Of a DNA stretch of 64,000 nt, positions 27,427-36,197 are shown in pieces. Made by a program: the position numbers and the translations under genes. Source of the DNA: Bradyrhizobium valentinum (GTDB taxonomy: Bacteria > Pseudomonadota > Alphaproteobacteria > Rhizobiales > Xanthobacteraceae); assembly GCF_001440405.1 (NCBI RefSeq), contig NZ_LLXX01000066.1, forward strand, positions 5,642-69,641, in the 5' to 3' direction. Under the pieces are notes generated by a model. It made no database searches. It had not been told where the DNA came from and saw nothing but the letters and a program-made list of their open reading frames with translations. How positions within the stretch are numbered: position 1 is the stretch's first letter; the number at the start of each line of letters is the position of its first letter.

Positions 27427-28293
27427 CTATGCCTTGTCGGAGGTGATCTTTTTACCGGGAGGCGGGATAGCGGGCGTGTTCGAACGGTTGCCGAGTCTGG
27501 ATCGCGCGCGCGACGGCTGGGCGCGCTGATGCATACGAGAGCCCAGGAATATGTAGCACAGAAGGCCAATCGCAGCGCCGCCCCCTCCGATACCGGCCGC
27601 AAGTAGCGGGTCTGAAATGGATTTGGTCGACTGAGCGGACGCAGCTCGCGGGGCAGGCTGCTCAAGCGGAGCCCGCTCAACCGGCACAAAGACCACCGCC
27701 ACCTTATCATAGGATAGGCCCTCGATGCTGTTGGCGACCAGCATCTTGATCTGCGGTAGCAGGAGCGAGAGCTTTGCATTGGAGTTATGTCGAATGAACA
27801 CCGACGCTGAGGACGGCATCGTGTCCTGGCGCAATAGATCATTTTTTGGCAAAACAACGTGGACACGCGCGGATATGACGCCGTCGATATCGCTAATCGT
27901 GCGCGACAATTCTTCGCTCAGGGCATAAACGTAGCGGGCGCGCTCCTCGATCGGCGAGGCAACCAGGCCCGATCCCTTGAACACCTCGCCGAGGTTCTTG
28001 AAAGGGTGGCGCGGCAACCCTTCTAGATTTAGCAGCTCAATCGAAAAGGCTAGCTGCTTCTCCTCGACCTGAATCGTGCTGGTCCCGTCCTTGGCAGTAA
28101 CACGGACCGCATCGACGCCCTTGCTAAGCAGGAGAGCAAGCATCTCATTGGCCTCGCGCTCCTGCACTTTGCTGTAGAGATCGGCCTTACAACCTATCAA
28201 GGGGAGGAGAAGCGATAGCACGGCAAAAACACGCAACCACCGACGGGATAGGCGGGCATGGCCGTTTTGTCCATAGATGAAACCAGACGTCAA
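27427..28293 (-). CDS. rhcJ: inner ring lipoprotein RhcJ/NolT (SctJ)
   Basis: A 288-residue SctJ (YscJ/PrgK) lipoprotein. The lipobox LIGC ends at Cys35; ring-building motifs follow (LYSKVQEREANEMLALLLS, RHPFKNLGEVFKGSGLV, ISARVHVVLPKN, SSASVFIRH). A C-terminal membrane segment (about 228-250) and a basic, proline-rich tail end the protein. It is five bases downstream of nopB. Confidence 0.95.
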   Translation of the reverse strand: MTSGFIYGQNGHARLSRRWLRVFAVLSLLLPLIGCKADLYSKVQEREANEMLALLLSKGVDAVRVTAKDGTSTIQVEEKQLAFSIELLNLEGLPRHPFKNLGEVFKGSGLVASPIEERARYVYALSEELSRTISDIDGVISARVHVVLPKNDLLRQDTMPSSASVFIRHNSNAKLSLLLPQIKMLVANSIEGLSYDKVAVVFVPVERAPLEQPAPRAASAQSTKSISDPLLAAGIGGGGAAIGLLCYIFLGSRMHQRAQPSRARSRLGNRSNTPAIPPPGKKITSDKA

Positions 28294-28298
28294 CGAAC

Positions 28299-28823
28299 TC
28301 AGCCCGCCGATAGCAATTTGTTCAAAGATGAGCTGACGGCGCTGGTGCTCTTGGACACAAGCGAAACCTCGACGACACCCTTGTAAACGTCCCGCAGACC
28401 CGCAACCATCGCGTCGAAGTCGAGCACCCCTTCCGGCTTGCCCGCAGGGCTTGCCCCGACTAGCTGCGACCGCGAAAGCGGCTGAGCGGCCGGCCCAGGT
28501 TGAGCGGTCTTCGAAATCGCGGCCACACCGCCGCTCGTTGCAGAAGGAACGGGATTGCTCCGATACATCGAAGAGAGAGCCTGGAGCACGCGCTCGCCAG
28601 GCGCGCTTGCCTGCACTGTTGCACGCTGAACCTCTGACACCGCAGGAACGGACGCTGCCCTATCGGTAACCGAGGAGGCAGCGCCTGATGTCGAAGTGAC
28701 ATGCAGAAGAGTCTGCTGAAACTGGCTCTGCTGGCCCATGGCTGCCGGCTGGCAGAGCCCGGACAGACCTTCGGCAGGGTTCAGAGAGATTGGCGTGGCG
28801 CCTAGCATGATCGAAGGTTTCAT
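28299..28823 (-). CDS. nopB: NopB/NolB, inner rod/secreted pilus component (SctI)
   Basis: A 174-residue protein, Ser/Ala/Gln-rich, first gene of the reverse rhc operon behind a tts box about 60 bases upstream. The C-terminal amphipathic region (DFDAMVAGLRDVYKGVVEV, then SSSLNKLLSAG) fits the SctI inner rod family, and position plus N-terminus fit NolB/NopB, which is found in rhizobial T3 pili. Confidence 0.9.
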   Translation of the reverse strand: MKPSIMLGATPISLNPAEGLSGLCQPAAMGQQSQFQQTLLHVTSTSGAASSVTDRAASVPAVSEVQRATVQASAPGERVLQALSSMYRSNPVPSATSGGVAAISKTAQPGPAAQPLSRSQLVGASPAGKPEGVLDFDAMVAGLRDVYKGVVEVSLVSKSTSAVSSSLNKLLSAG

Positions 28824-28882
28824 TGGTTTGGCGCCGGTGAGACACCGCCGTTGTTAAGAATTGATGGTCAATACCGTAAAGA

Positions 28883-28909
28883 GGCCAGCTGACAGCAAGC
28901 TGACGAACA
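28883..28909 (-). promoter_or_regulatory. tts box of the nopB operon
   Basis: On the minus strand GTTCGTCAGCTTGCTGTCAG then CTGGCC, with the two GTCAG half-sites 12 bases apart. It lies between nopB and the divergent rhcC1; nopB is 60 bases away, so it drives the large reverse operon, and might also affect rhcC1. Confidence 0.85.
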
Positions 28910-28998
28910 CGCCAGCCATAAGGCCATTTTAAAGATCACGCTTGGCTTCCAATTTGGGCGAAGTCTTAATACTTGTTCTCAGGTCGAAGGGACTTGGA

Positions 28999-29697
28999 AT
29001 GCTAAGCCGACGCGCGATCCTGAACATTTTGAACCGAGTTGCGGGCGCAGGAGTTTTCCTTTGCTCCGGGGTACTCACGGCGTTTGGGGCTCCGCTCTCG
29101 CTGCCTTCGGCACCTTATAGTTACACGGTTCTGGATCAGGACCTGTCTGCCGCACTGCTGGAATTCGGTAACAACCTCAATATCAGAGTAAACGTCAGCA
29201 CCGAGGTGAAGGGTCGGATTCGCGGGCGCATGCCAGATCTGCCACCGCGCGAGTTCCTCGACCGTTTGACCAATCTCTACAATCTTCAATGGTACTACGA
29301 TGGGCTCGTGCTGTATGTATCTGCCGCAAATGAGGCGCAAAGTCGTCTGCTTGTGTTGAGGCCGATCAGCTTCGATGCATTCAAAGCGGCCCTCGATGCA
29401 CTCAACATCTCCGACGAGCGCTATCTTGTGAGACCGGCACCAGGAGATGGCCTTGTCCTGGTTTCTGGCCCACCACGCTTCATCGCGCTCTTGGACCAAA
29501 CGCTCAACGGCCTTGTAGCGGAGGCGCAGGCGCGGCCGCACGCTGCCGTCGAAAAGCAGTCTCGGGAATCGGTGCTGAAGTTATTTCGTGGCTCCTCAAC
29601 CACGGTCGTTCGCGATGGACGACCGGAAGCCCCCTATTCTTCCGACGCGCCGCGTCAGGACAGCATCGTGCGCGAGCCTGCGCCGGGCCAGAGATGA
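28999..29697 (+). CDS. rhcC1: secretin N-terminal part RhcC1/NolW
   Basis: A 232-residue protein with a signal peptide (about 10-35) and secretin N0/N1 domains (YTVLDQDLSAALLEFGNNL, YNLQWYYDGLVLYVSAANE, YLVRPAPGDGLVLVSGPP), but without the membrane-forming secretin domain, which is in rhcC2. The split secretin is characteristic of the rhizobial Rhc-I group. The ATG at 28999 follows GAAGGG; an in-frame TTG at 28942 was not preferred. It is divergent from nopB as nolW is in Sinorhizobium fredii; no nolX follows it. Confidence 0.92.
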   Translation: MLSRRAILNILNRVAGAGVFLCSGVLTAFGAPLSLPSAPYSYTVLDQDLSAALLEFGNNLNIRVNVSTEVKGRIRGRMPDLPPREFLDRLTNLYNLQWYYDGLVLYVSAANEAQSRLLVLRPISFDAFKAALDALNISDERYLVRPAPGDGLVLVSGPPRFIALLDQTLNGLVAEAQARPHAAVEKQSRESVLKLFRGSSTTVVRDGRPEAPYSSDAPRQDSIVREPAPGQR

Positions 29698-29770
29698 AAT
29701 TTAGAATGCGCGGCAGCTTTCGGCGAAAGTCAATGCCGTCTCCATTGGCTCATTTTGAATCCTTCTGATG

Positions 29771-29804
29771 CTCGTCAGCTTCTCGAAAGCTCACCCTCCT
29801 AGCA
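29771..29804 (+). promoter_or_regulatory. tts box of the frameshifted effector gene
   Basis: CTCGTCAGCTTCTCGAAAGC followed by TCACCCTCCTAGCATGAG; the most consensus-like tts box of the window. The gene start is about 220 bases downstream. Confidence 0.92.
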
Positions 29805-30022
29805 TGAGAGCGCGGATGTCTCGGCGGCGATGCCGTCTATCCACCTCATGCAACGTCGGGGCACCCGATGCTCGGAATAGCCGTAAACCTGGTTGGCGCC
29901 ATTGTTGCCGGCAGATTGGAGGCTGCAGAAGGCGAGTCTTCTAAGCGGTTCTCCATAGGTCGCGATGCAAGTGGCCTTCGTCAAAGAAGGGCTCGAGCCG
30001 CTCCATTAAAAGGAGGAACAGG

Positions 30023-30837
30023 ATGGATTTCAACTCAATCGACCCACTGAACACGGACCCACAGCCCGCCTCACCGCCACCGCCCGCGGATCCAACGGGC
30101 TTTGAGCACCAGCTGAGCGAGTTGCAAGATAGTCCTCCGCCATATGCTGCGTGGTCGCCAGTGCCGCAGGGGGAAGCCTATTCGCCATATTTGGAGGCCG
30201 AGCATCCCTATTCGTCACATTTGAGTTGGGACGATGATCTGCGAACGCCGGCTGCGGCCCCCCGGGCCATTACCGGCGCCGGCGAAAGTTTGCTGCGGCC
30301 CAGCTCGCAGCAGACGATTGCTCAATCGCTGGCGGAAGCCCCAGATTTCGATCAGGATCTGATTTGGCAGAATGTCGAACCCGGTCCAATGCAAGCCGAG
30401 CCATCCGCGGCCGCCGGCGAACGGGCCCAGCTCGCAGCAGCCGCCAGTCGCTGGCGGAAGCCCCCGATAAGGACCCGGTTTGGGAGGAGCTCGAACCCAG
30501 GCTGTTACAGGCCGGGCCATCGCATGCCGCGCCATCACAAGCCGGGCCATCGTCCTCCACGGGGGATGCGCCACTGGAACTCGGAAATTTCGTCATGGAA
30601 AACGGACGTCGCGCCAGCGAGTACTGGGTCTTCTGTCCCCAAACGGCCTCGAACGCCCAGCTCAACGTGCTAAGAACCGTCGGCCTCATGCCGAGCAAGG
30701 ACTCACCGACAACCTTCTCTATCCTAGCTGTGCCCCACACAGCCGAGTGGCGAGAAGAGGATTTTGTTCGTCGCAACCCGTCGCTTGACCCTAGCCTCTG
30801 GCCTGGATACTCGGGTGAGGATTCCCCCACCGGGTAG
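30023..30837 (+). pseudogene. tts-box effector candidate with a frameshift
   Basis: The ATG at 30023 has an AAAGGAGGAAC ribosome site. The first frame gives a Pro/Ser-rich N-terminus, then SSQQTIAQSLAEAPDFDQDL. The same unit recurs at about 30430, but the linker after CAGCAG is 7 bases instead of 12, so the frame changes; the continuing frame reads SLAEAPDKDPVWEELEP and a C-terminal domain with LMPSKDSPTTFSILAVPHTA and stops at 30837. Read across, the product would be about 270 residues. The C-terminal domain resembles the two C-terminal copies in the 737-aa protein at 12.8 kb. Either a recent pseudogene, a sequencing error, or two separate products. Confidence 0.7.
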
Positions 30838-31233
30838 GCGTTTCCACAGCCCAGCTTGCGGCAGAGCCATGCCCCTCCCCGCTGAAACAGACCTTTGGGA
30901 TGCCGCCGGTGGCAGGAGCACTTGGCGGCGTCCCTTCTGTGCCGGCGTCGATTATCTTGGCTAGGCTATGTTGGCCTCGCGCCAAGATGATTGTACGCGG
31001 TCAATTAATTATGTGTCACTTTAAGAGATCTGGTCCGGCAGTCGGCGCGGACAGGATATCCTGGCTGAGACGACGCAGATAACCCCGCAAGCTTGCGGTT
31101 CCCAACCGGCAGAGGTTTTTGAAAACACCTCCTGCGGACGTTCCGTCGCATTGACGGCATCGCTTGCCGCGACCGCAGCTGTCGCGGCCGCAAAAAAGAA
31201 GTTCAGAGCGCATGTCACCTCACGAACACAAAG
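30838..31233. other. intergenic, nothing recognised
   Basis: About 400 bases between the frameshifted effector gene and the end of the M16 gene. No gene, hairpin with U-tract or known repeat was seen. Confidence 0.45.
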
Positions 31234-32658
31234 TTAATTGGGTGTTGCCGGCGTTGCGGTGGATGGCGCGGCGCCTGGCTGTACTGCCGCTGGCGGCGGC
31301 GTCGTGGCCGATGGCGCGGTGGTCGACTGGGCTGCGGCCAGTGGGGAGCTGCCGACGATGACGGTGAGCAGACCCTGGCCCCACAGCCGCTGCGCCGCCT
31401 TCCTGGCATCCTCCAGCGTCACCGCATCGACGAGCGCGCAGTGCTTCTCGATATAGTCAATCGGCAGCTTGTCGATCTGGTATTGCAGCAGCGCCTGCGC
31501 GAGTTTGGACGATGTATCCAGCGCCAGCATCTGCGAGCCCTTCAGGTACGACTTGGCCTCGTCGAGCTCCTGCTGGGTCGGGCCTTCCTCGGCCATGCGG
31601 CGGACCTGCTTTTCGATCTCTTCCACCGTCTCGCCGGCGCGATCGGCGCGGGTGCCGGTATTGCCGACGAACAGCGCGGAATGATCCATCCAGAGCAGCG
31701 TCTCATGGACGGAATAGGCGAGCCCACGCTTCTCGCGGACTTCGCGGAACAGCCGCGACGACAGACCGGCGCCGCCGAGGATCTGGTTGACGACATCGGC
31801 CGCCATGAAATCCGGCTCGCTGCGGCGGACGCCGGGACCGCCGAAGGTCACGACGGTCTGCGGCACGTCGAGCGGAATGAAGACGCGCTGCGGCGGCTTT
31901 GCCGCAACCACATCGGGGACCTCTGTCAACTGCGCCTTTGCCGGCAGGCTGCCAAAGGTCTTGTCGAGCAATTTGCCAAGCGTCTCTGGATCGACGTCAC
32001 CGACCACCGCGATCTTGAGCGTGTCCTTGGCGATCACGCGGCGGACATAGTCCTTCAGATCGGCGACGTCGATTTTCGGCACGCTCTCGACCGTGCCTCC
32101 GGCCTGGCGAGCATAAGGATGATCGTTAAAGGCGACTTCAAGGAACTTGCGATTGGCGAGCGTTGAAGGATTCGTGGAGTCACGCCGAAGGTTCGCGAGC
32201 ACCGCGGTACGGCTCCGTTCGACATCGGCCGCATCGAAACGGGGCGAGGTCAGCGCCATTCGCAGCAGGTCGAAGGCCTCGTCCCTGTTGTCCTTGAGCA
32301 TGCGCAAGGAGCCGCGAAACTGGTCACGGGACGAGGTAAAGCTCAGCTCAATGGCGCGGCGGTCGAGCCGCTCGTGAAAGGTCTTGAAGTCGAGATCGCC
32401 GGCCCCTTGATCGAGCAGGCCGGCAACCATGTGGCCGACACCGGGCTTGTCGTTGGGGTCCTGGGTCGCTCCGCCGCCGAAGGCGCATTCCATCGCGATC
32501 AGCGGGACGGTGGCCTCCTGCACGAACCAGGCTTCGATGCCGCCGGGCGAGATCAGGCGCTGGATCTTGGTAGCGGCAAATGATGGTGCAGAGCCGAGCG
32601 TCGCGATCGCGAGCGAGGCCCCACCGAGGACGGCACGCCGAGTGAGAGAATAGGTCAC
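31234..32658 (-). CDS. M16 peptidase-like protein, non-catalytic partner (T3SS-side pair)
   Basis: A 474-residue exported protein with a twin-arginine-like signal (LTRRAVLGGASLAIATLG) and the M16 fold, but without the HxxEH zinc motif; the equivalent place reads PGVGHMVAGLLDQGAG. The second-half M16 block RLFREVREKRGLAYSVHE is kept. Such proteins pair with a catalytic M16 subunit, here the gene just upstream, whose stop overlaps this GTG start by 4 bases. The C-terminus has an Ala/Pro/Thr-rich tail longer than in the paralogue at 61.8 kb. Substrate unknown. Confidence 0.9.
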   Translation of the reverse strand: MTYSLTRRAVLGGASLAIATLGSAPSFAATKIQRLISPGGIEAWFVQEATVPLIAMECAFGGGATQDPNDKPGVGHMVAGLLDQGAGDLDFKTFHERLDRRAIELSFTSSRDQFRGSLRMLKDNRDEAFDLLRMALTSPRFDAADVERSRTAVLANLRRDSTNPSTLANRKFLEVAFNDHPYARQAGGTVESVPKIDVADLKDYVRRVIAKDTLKIAVVGDVDPETLGKLLDKTFGSLPAKAQLTEVPDVVAAKPPQRVFIPLDVPQTVVTFGGPGVRRSEPDFMAADVVNQILGGAGLSSRLFREVREKRGLAYSVHETLLWMDHSALFVGNTGTRADRAGETVEEIEKQVRRMAEEGPTQQELDEAKSYLKGSQMLALDTSSKLAQALLQYQIDKLPIDYIEKHCALVDAVTLEDARKAAQRLWGQGLLTVIVGSSPLAAAQSTTAPSATTPPPAAVQPGAAPSTATPATPN

Positions 32659-34130
32659 GAGCGCTTCTCCTTACGTTTGGGCGCAGAATCCTTGATCAAA
32701 TAGCCGGTCACCGAGCGCTTGTTGTCGAGCCATGCTTGCGCGGCCTCGCGCACCTGCTCGGCGGTGACGGCGCGGATGCGGTCCGGCCAGCTTCGGATAT
32801 CGTCGATGCTGAGCCCGGTGGTGAGCGCCCTTCCATACCAGCCCGCAAGCGTCTCTTGGTCATCCTGGGCGTAGATCGCTTGCGCAATCAATTGGGTCTT
32901 GACGCGCTCGAGATCCTCGGCGCGCGCGGGATTTTGCGCGAGGTCGGCGATCACCTTGTCGATCGCGTCCTCGATCTGGGCGAATTCGACGCCAGGTTTC
33001 GGCGTGGCCGAAATCATGAATTGCGAGGCATCAAGCGAGGTGCCCTGGTAGCTCGCGCTCGTGCTGATGGCGAGCTGCTTGTCGATCACCAGCACACGGT
33101 AGAGATAGGAGTTGATCCCGCCGCCCATCAACTGCGCGAGCACGTCGAGCACAGGGCTCTCGCCTGCGGCCGCAGTGGTAGCCGAGGGCACGAGATAGAA
33201 TCGGCGCCAGGTGGGCTGCTCGACGCGGGGATCGGAGAGCGTCACGGTGCGGGGTGCCGCGGGCGTCGGCTCCTGTGGCCGCACGCGCTTCGCGGGGATC
33301 GCGGGCTGCGCAGGAATGTCGCCAAAATTCTTTTCCACCATCGGGCGGATTTCGTTGGGATCGACGTCGCCGGCGATGATCAGGATCGCGTTATTTGGCG
33401 CGTAGAAGCGCTTGTAGAACGCGAGCGCGTCCTCGCGGTCGAGCTTCTCGATCTCCTGGCGAAAGCCAAGATTGGGGCGGCCGTAGGGGTGGTTGAGGTA
33501 AAGCGCCGCCCTGATCTGCTCGGTGAGCCGCCTATCGGGATTGTTGGCGACGCGCATGTTGAATTCTTCGAGCACCACGTCGCGCTCGGACAGCACGTTC
33601 TCATCTTTGAGAATGAGGCCGGTCATCCGGTCGGCCTCAAATTCCATCATCTTGCCGAGCTGCTCGCGCGGCACGCGTTGGTAATAGCTGGTATAGTCCA
33701 TCGAGGTGAAGGCGTTCTGGTTGCCGCCGACGCGCAGCACGGTCTGGGAGAATTCGCCGGGCGGATGCTTCGCTGTGCCCTTGAACATCAAGTGCTCGAA
33801 GAAATGCGCAAGCCCCGATTTGCCCGGCGTCTCATCGGCGGAGCCGACGTTATACCAAATCATCTGGGTCACGACAGGGGTACGATGATCGGGGATCACC
33901 ACTACCTGCAGGCCGTTCGCAAGCGTGAAGCTTGCTGGTCGTTCCGAGGTGACTGTGATCTGGGCAAGCACGCTCCTGTTTTCAGCAACGTCCCGGAGGC
34001 TAGGATTGCTGCTATTATCCCTTTTGTATTCGACTTTGTATTCGACCGCCAGCGCGGTGGGTGTCGTCAAGGCCATTGCAACAGTGGCCGTGCCTAGCAC
34101 CTTGGTTGTCACGGAACTCCAATTCTTCAT
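32655..34130 (-). CDS. M16 zinc metallopeptidase (T3SS-side pair)
   Basis: A 491-residue periplasmic peptidase with signal peptide and zinc motif HFFEH at 109-113 (HxxEH), the distal glutamate in VVLEEFNMRV, and the substrate-clamping block GGGINSYLYRVLV. It should pair with the following non-catalytic gene to form a clam-shell heterodimer that degrades peptides. The N-terminus carries a roughly 30-residue insertion after the signal (VEYKVEYKRDNSSNPSLRD) absent from the paralogue at 60.4 kb. The ATG at 34130 is preferred over open frame to 34322. Confidence 0.92.
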   Translation of the reverse strand: MKNWSSVTTKVLGTATVAMALTTPTALAVEYKVEYKRDNSSNPSLRDVAENRSVLAQITVTSERPASFTLANGLQVVVIPDHRTPVVTQMIWYNVGSADETPGKSGLAHFFEHLMFKGTAKHPPGEFSQTVLRVGGNQNAFTSMDYTSYYQRVPREQLGKMMEFEADRMTGLILKDENVLSERDVVLEEFNMRVANNPDRRLTEQIRAALYLNHPYGRPNLGFRQEIEKLDREDALAFYKRFYAPNNAILIIAGDVDPNEIRPMVEKNFGDIPAQPAIPAKRVRPQEPTPAAPRTVTLSDPRVEQPTWRRFYLVPSATTAAAGESPVLDVLAQLMGGGINSYLYRVLVIDKQLAISTSASYQGTSLDASQFMISATPKPGVEFAQIEDAIDKVIADLAQNPARAEDLERVKTQLIAQAIYAQDDQETLAGWYGRALTTGLSIDDIRSWPDRIRAVTAEQVREAAQAWLDNKRSVTGYLIKDSAPKRKEKRS

Positions 34131-34239
34131 GGCATCGCCTTTGGTCACATCGAGATACACATTCTGCAACGGCCGATCCCGACAAAGCAGAGAGCCGCAC
34201 GCCGTTGGCAAACAAGGGAGCAAAAGCCGGGCCAATCGC

Positions 34240-34581
34240 CTAATGCTCCCGCGCACGGACCGCTGCGCGGGCAGCTGGACGCAAAACGAAGCGTGGCGCG
34301 TGCTTTCTCTTCCGAAAGCCAAAGCCGCACTTGTTTGGTATCCGCCAACATGTTGCGAACACTACGTTGCACACGAAAACGCACAATAACTCGCCGCCTC
34401 GCGCTTGCCTAAATCCTGCGACGCCACATAATGGCGCCTTGATCTCGCGCCAGAGGCACTGCTCCGCCGTTTCGTGGCCGCGCCGGCGCCCGCCAGGAAA
34501 CATACAAAGCTTGTCGCGGCGCCGCCGCACCAGGAGTACCCGGCCGCGCTTCGACGCGACGAGCTTTGACGATCTTGCCAT
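34240..34581 (-). pseudogene. Nudix hydrolase-like gene with degenerate catalytic box
   Basis: The 113-residue frame opens with a normal Nudix strand (KRGRVLLVRRRRDKLCMFPG), and the Nudix box begins GGRRRGHETAEQCLWREI, but the essential second half (REUxEExGU) reads REIKAPL, so the metal-binding glutamates are gone. The C-terminal half is poorly conserved. Probably inactive; it could also be a different small protein. It lies 110 bases upstream of the M16 gene. Confidence 0.5.
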
Positions 34582-35170
34582 TTCTTCGATCCGATGACCC
34601 GAAATGTCCTAGCGTATACGCGACAAGATCATGTGGAAGGTTCGGGCCCGGCGAATTTTGTCCTGCACCTCGCACCGCACCTTGAGTTCAATCAGCTCGC
34701 CCTCCAGCACCGGCCGCTGCGCCGTTCAAGCGCTACTTTAGCGACCTGCGAGATCAGGTGCTCGCATTGCATCGAGTTTCACGTCCCTCCTCGGCATCAC
34801 AAACTATTGGCTCCGGCAATGATGACGATCGCGCAGTTCATTCTTTGCCCGACCGTGCTCCACGGGTACACGAAGCGTGTCGGCCTCCATCGTCTTCTTC
34901 CTACAACTTACGTAGGTGCTTGAGCGCCTCAGCCAATTCGGACGCACCCTCTTGGCGGCCACTGCCGAGAGCTGCCGTCCTGCAGGAGGAGCTCTTCTAA
35001 ATGAAACAGGCTTTGCGGATTGCCGCCGTGCTAGCGTCCACCAAGACCGTCTTGCCCCGCCTCAAAACTCTTCTCCGGCCAGCATTAGCTCTTCTTTGGC
35101 AGACCCCGACGCCGCACCTGACGGAAGCATCGATGCGGTCTCCAATGGCTCATCATGAAACGCACTGAGC
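34582..35170. other. gene-poor stretch before a tts box
   Basis: No recognisable gene. The last 60 bases (TCTCCAATGGCTCATCATG) match sequence that also precedes the tts boxes at 29771 and 12563, so the conserved promoter module is larger than the box itself. Confidence 0.5.
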
Positions 35171-35204
35171 CTCGTCAGCTTCTCGAAAGCTAACGTTGCT
35201 AGGA
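35171..35204 (+). promoter_or_regulatory. tts box of the 69-aa gene
   Basis: CTCGTCAGCTTCTCGAAAGC followed by TAACGTTGCTAGGATGAG, near-consensus, ending about 37 bases before the ATG of the next small gene. Confidence 0.92.
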
Positions 35205-35240
35205 TGAGAGAGCGGGTTATCTACAGGCGGTGTTACGAAC

Positions 35241-35450
35241 ATGAACGCAGGTGCACCCGATATCGGGCCAACGGGAAGCAATAACGGTGCGGATTTTGAC
35301 GGAACCGAAGGGGCCGATGACGCCAACTCGCAGGCCGCGCAACAACGCAAAGCTTTCGAAACGGCTCTTGGCATGATCGCAATGCGAATTGTCAGCGATG
35401 CGCAGGCCGATCTAGACTCTGCCATGGACGACACAGAAGAGGATGTTTGA
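35241..35450 (+). CDS. small acidic protein under a tts box, possible secreted Nop
   Basis: 69 residues, acidic (many Asp/Glu), polar N-terminus (NAGAPDIGPTGSNNGADFDG) followed by a predicted amphipathic helix (QAAQQRKAFETALGMIAMRI) and an acidic end. Size and helical C-terminus resemble small T3 pilus/needle or early-secreted proteins. Several small Nops exist in Bradyrhizobium, but identity cannot be fixed from sequence. The tts box immediately upstream is the strongest evidence that it is a real T3SS-regulon gene. Confidence 0.7.
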   Translation: MNAGAPDIGPTGSNNGADFDGTEGADDANSQAAQQRKAFETALGMIAMRIVSDAQADLDSAMDDTEEDV

Positions 35451-36148
35451 ATCCGCCCCGTCGAGTCGGGAACAACGAGCGGCAAACGGCACATCCAAAC
35501 AACGGTGAGAAGAGAGGAAGGAGAGGAGCTTCTCCGCAGCTGGAGGATCCGCACCACAATAGTGCCTGATCGTTCAGATCGGCTGCGGTAAGCTTGGCGT
35601 GACAGTCCTTAGGGTTCTTGTCGGTCCGGGCCACTCCGGTCATCCGCATCTCGGTAGCCCAAGACGTCTGGCTCACATACCTAACGGACGCGCCTCGCTT
35701 CAGGCAATCTCGCATTTACAAACTTGCAGGTCATAAAGTACCTTATACGGGTGAGAGACCGAACAGGATCTTCCTCTCCTCGCACGCTGCGTAGCGGCTG
35801 GGACGTGCCTAACGACTCGGCGCGTCGCTTTTGGCGTAAACCCGATAGATCGCGCATTCCTGCCGCCTGGCGTTCGCCGCCATAGCGCACCCGGCCGCCG
35901 AGGCGTGTCCCTCTTGTCAATCAATCGACCTTACAACGGAACTACTGGCAGAAACTGTGCAATGTCGACTTGAGGTTGGACCAGCTCTCGCTGGTCGAGA
36001 CGCCCTCACTCGTCCAGTCATGCCTTCGTTGCAGACTGTACCGGCAGAGATATGACAGCCAGATCATTGAAAGCGTGAAAGCGCGGATAAAGCATGGGTA
36101 CCCCAAGCGAGGCGCTTTCCTGCGCGCTCGCGCTGAGAAGCATAGGAA
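35451..36148. other. intergenic, nothing recognised
   Basis: About 700 bases between the 69-aa gene and the end of nopE. Frames on both strands lack family motifs; no tts or nod box. Confidence 0.45.
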
Positions 36149-36177
36149 AGCGGGCGACAGCGCCCGCTCCCATTTTT
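36149..36177. terminator. bidirectional terminator downstream of nopE
   Basis: AGCGGGCG-ACAG-CGCCCGCT forms an 8-bp GC stem; on the plus strand CCCATTTTTG follows, on the minus strand TTTCC. It sits about 30 bases after the nopE stop. Confidence 0.6.
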
Positions 36178-36197
36178 GAACTGTGATCAGATCTGCC

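Noticed and set aside
26778..27866. Longer NolU starting at 27866
   Set aside because: The extension overlaps rhcJ completely; the ATG at 27416 gives the family length and proper spacing.
32736..34097. Very long open frame (453 codons) antisense to the M16 peptidase
   Set aside because: The opposite strand encodes a complete M16 protein with HxxEH; the antisense frame is open because of high GC codon bias and has no family motif. The same applies to 60467-61777 and 62050-62772.
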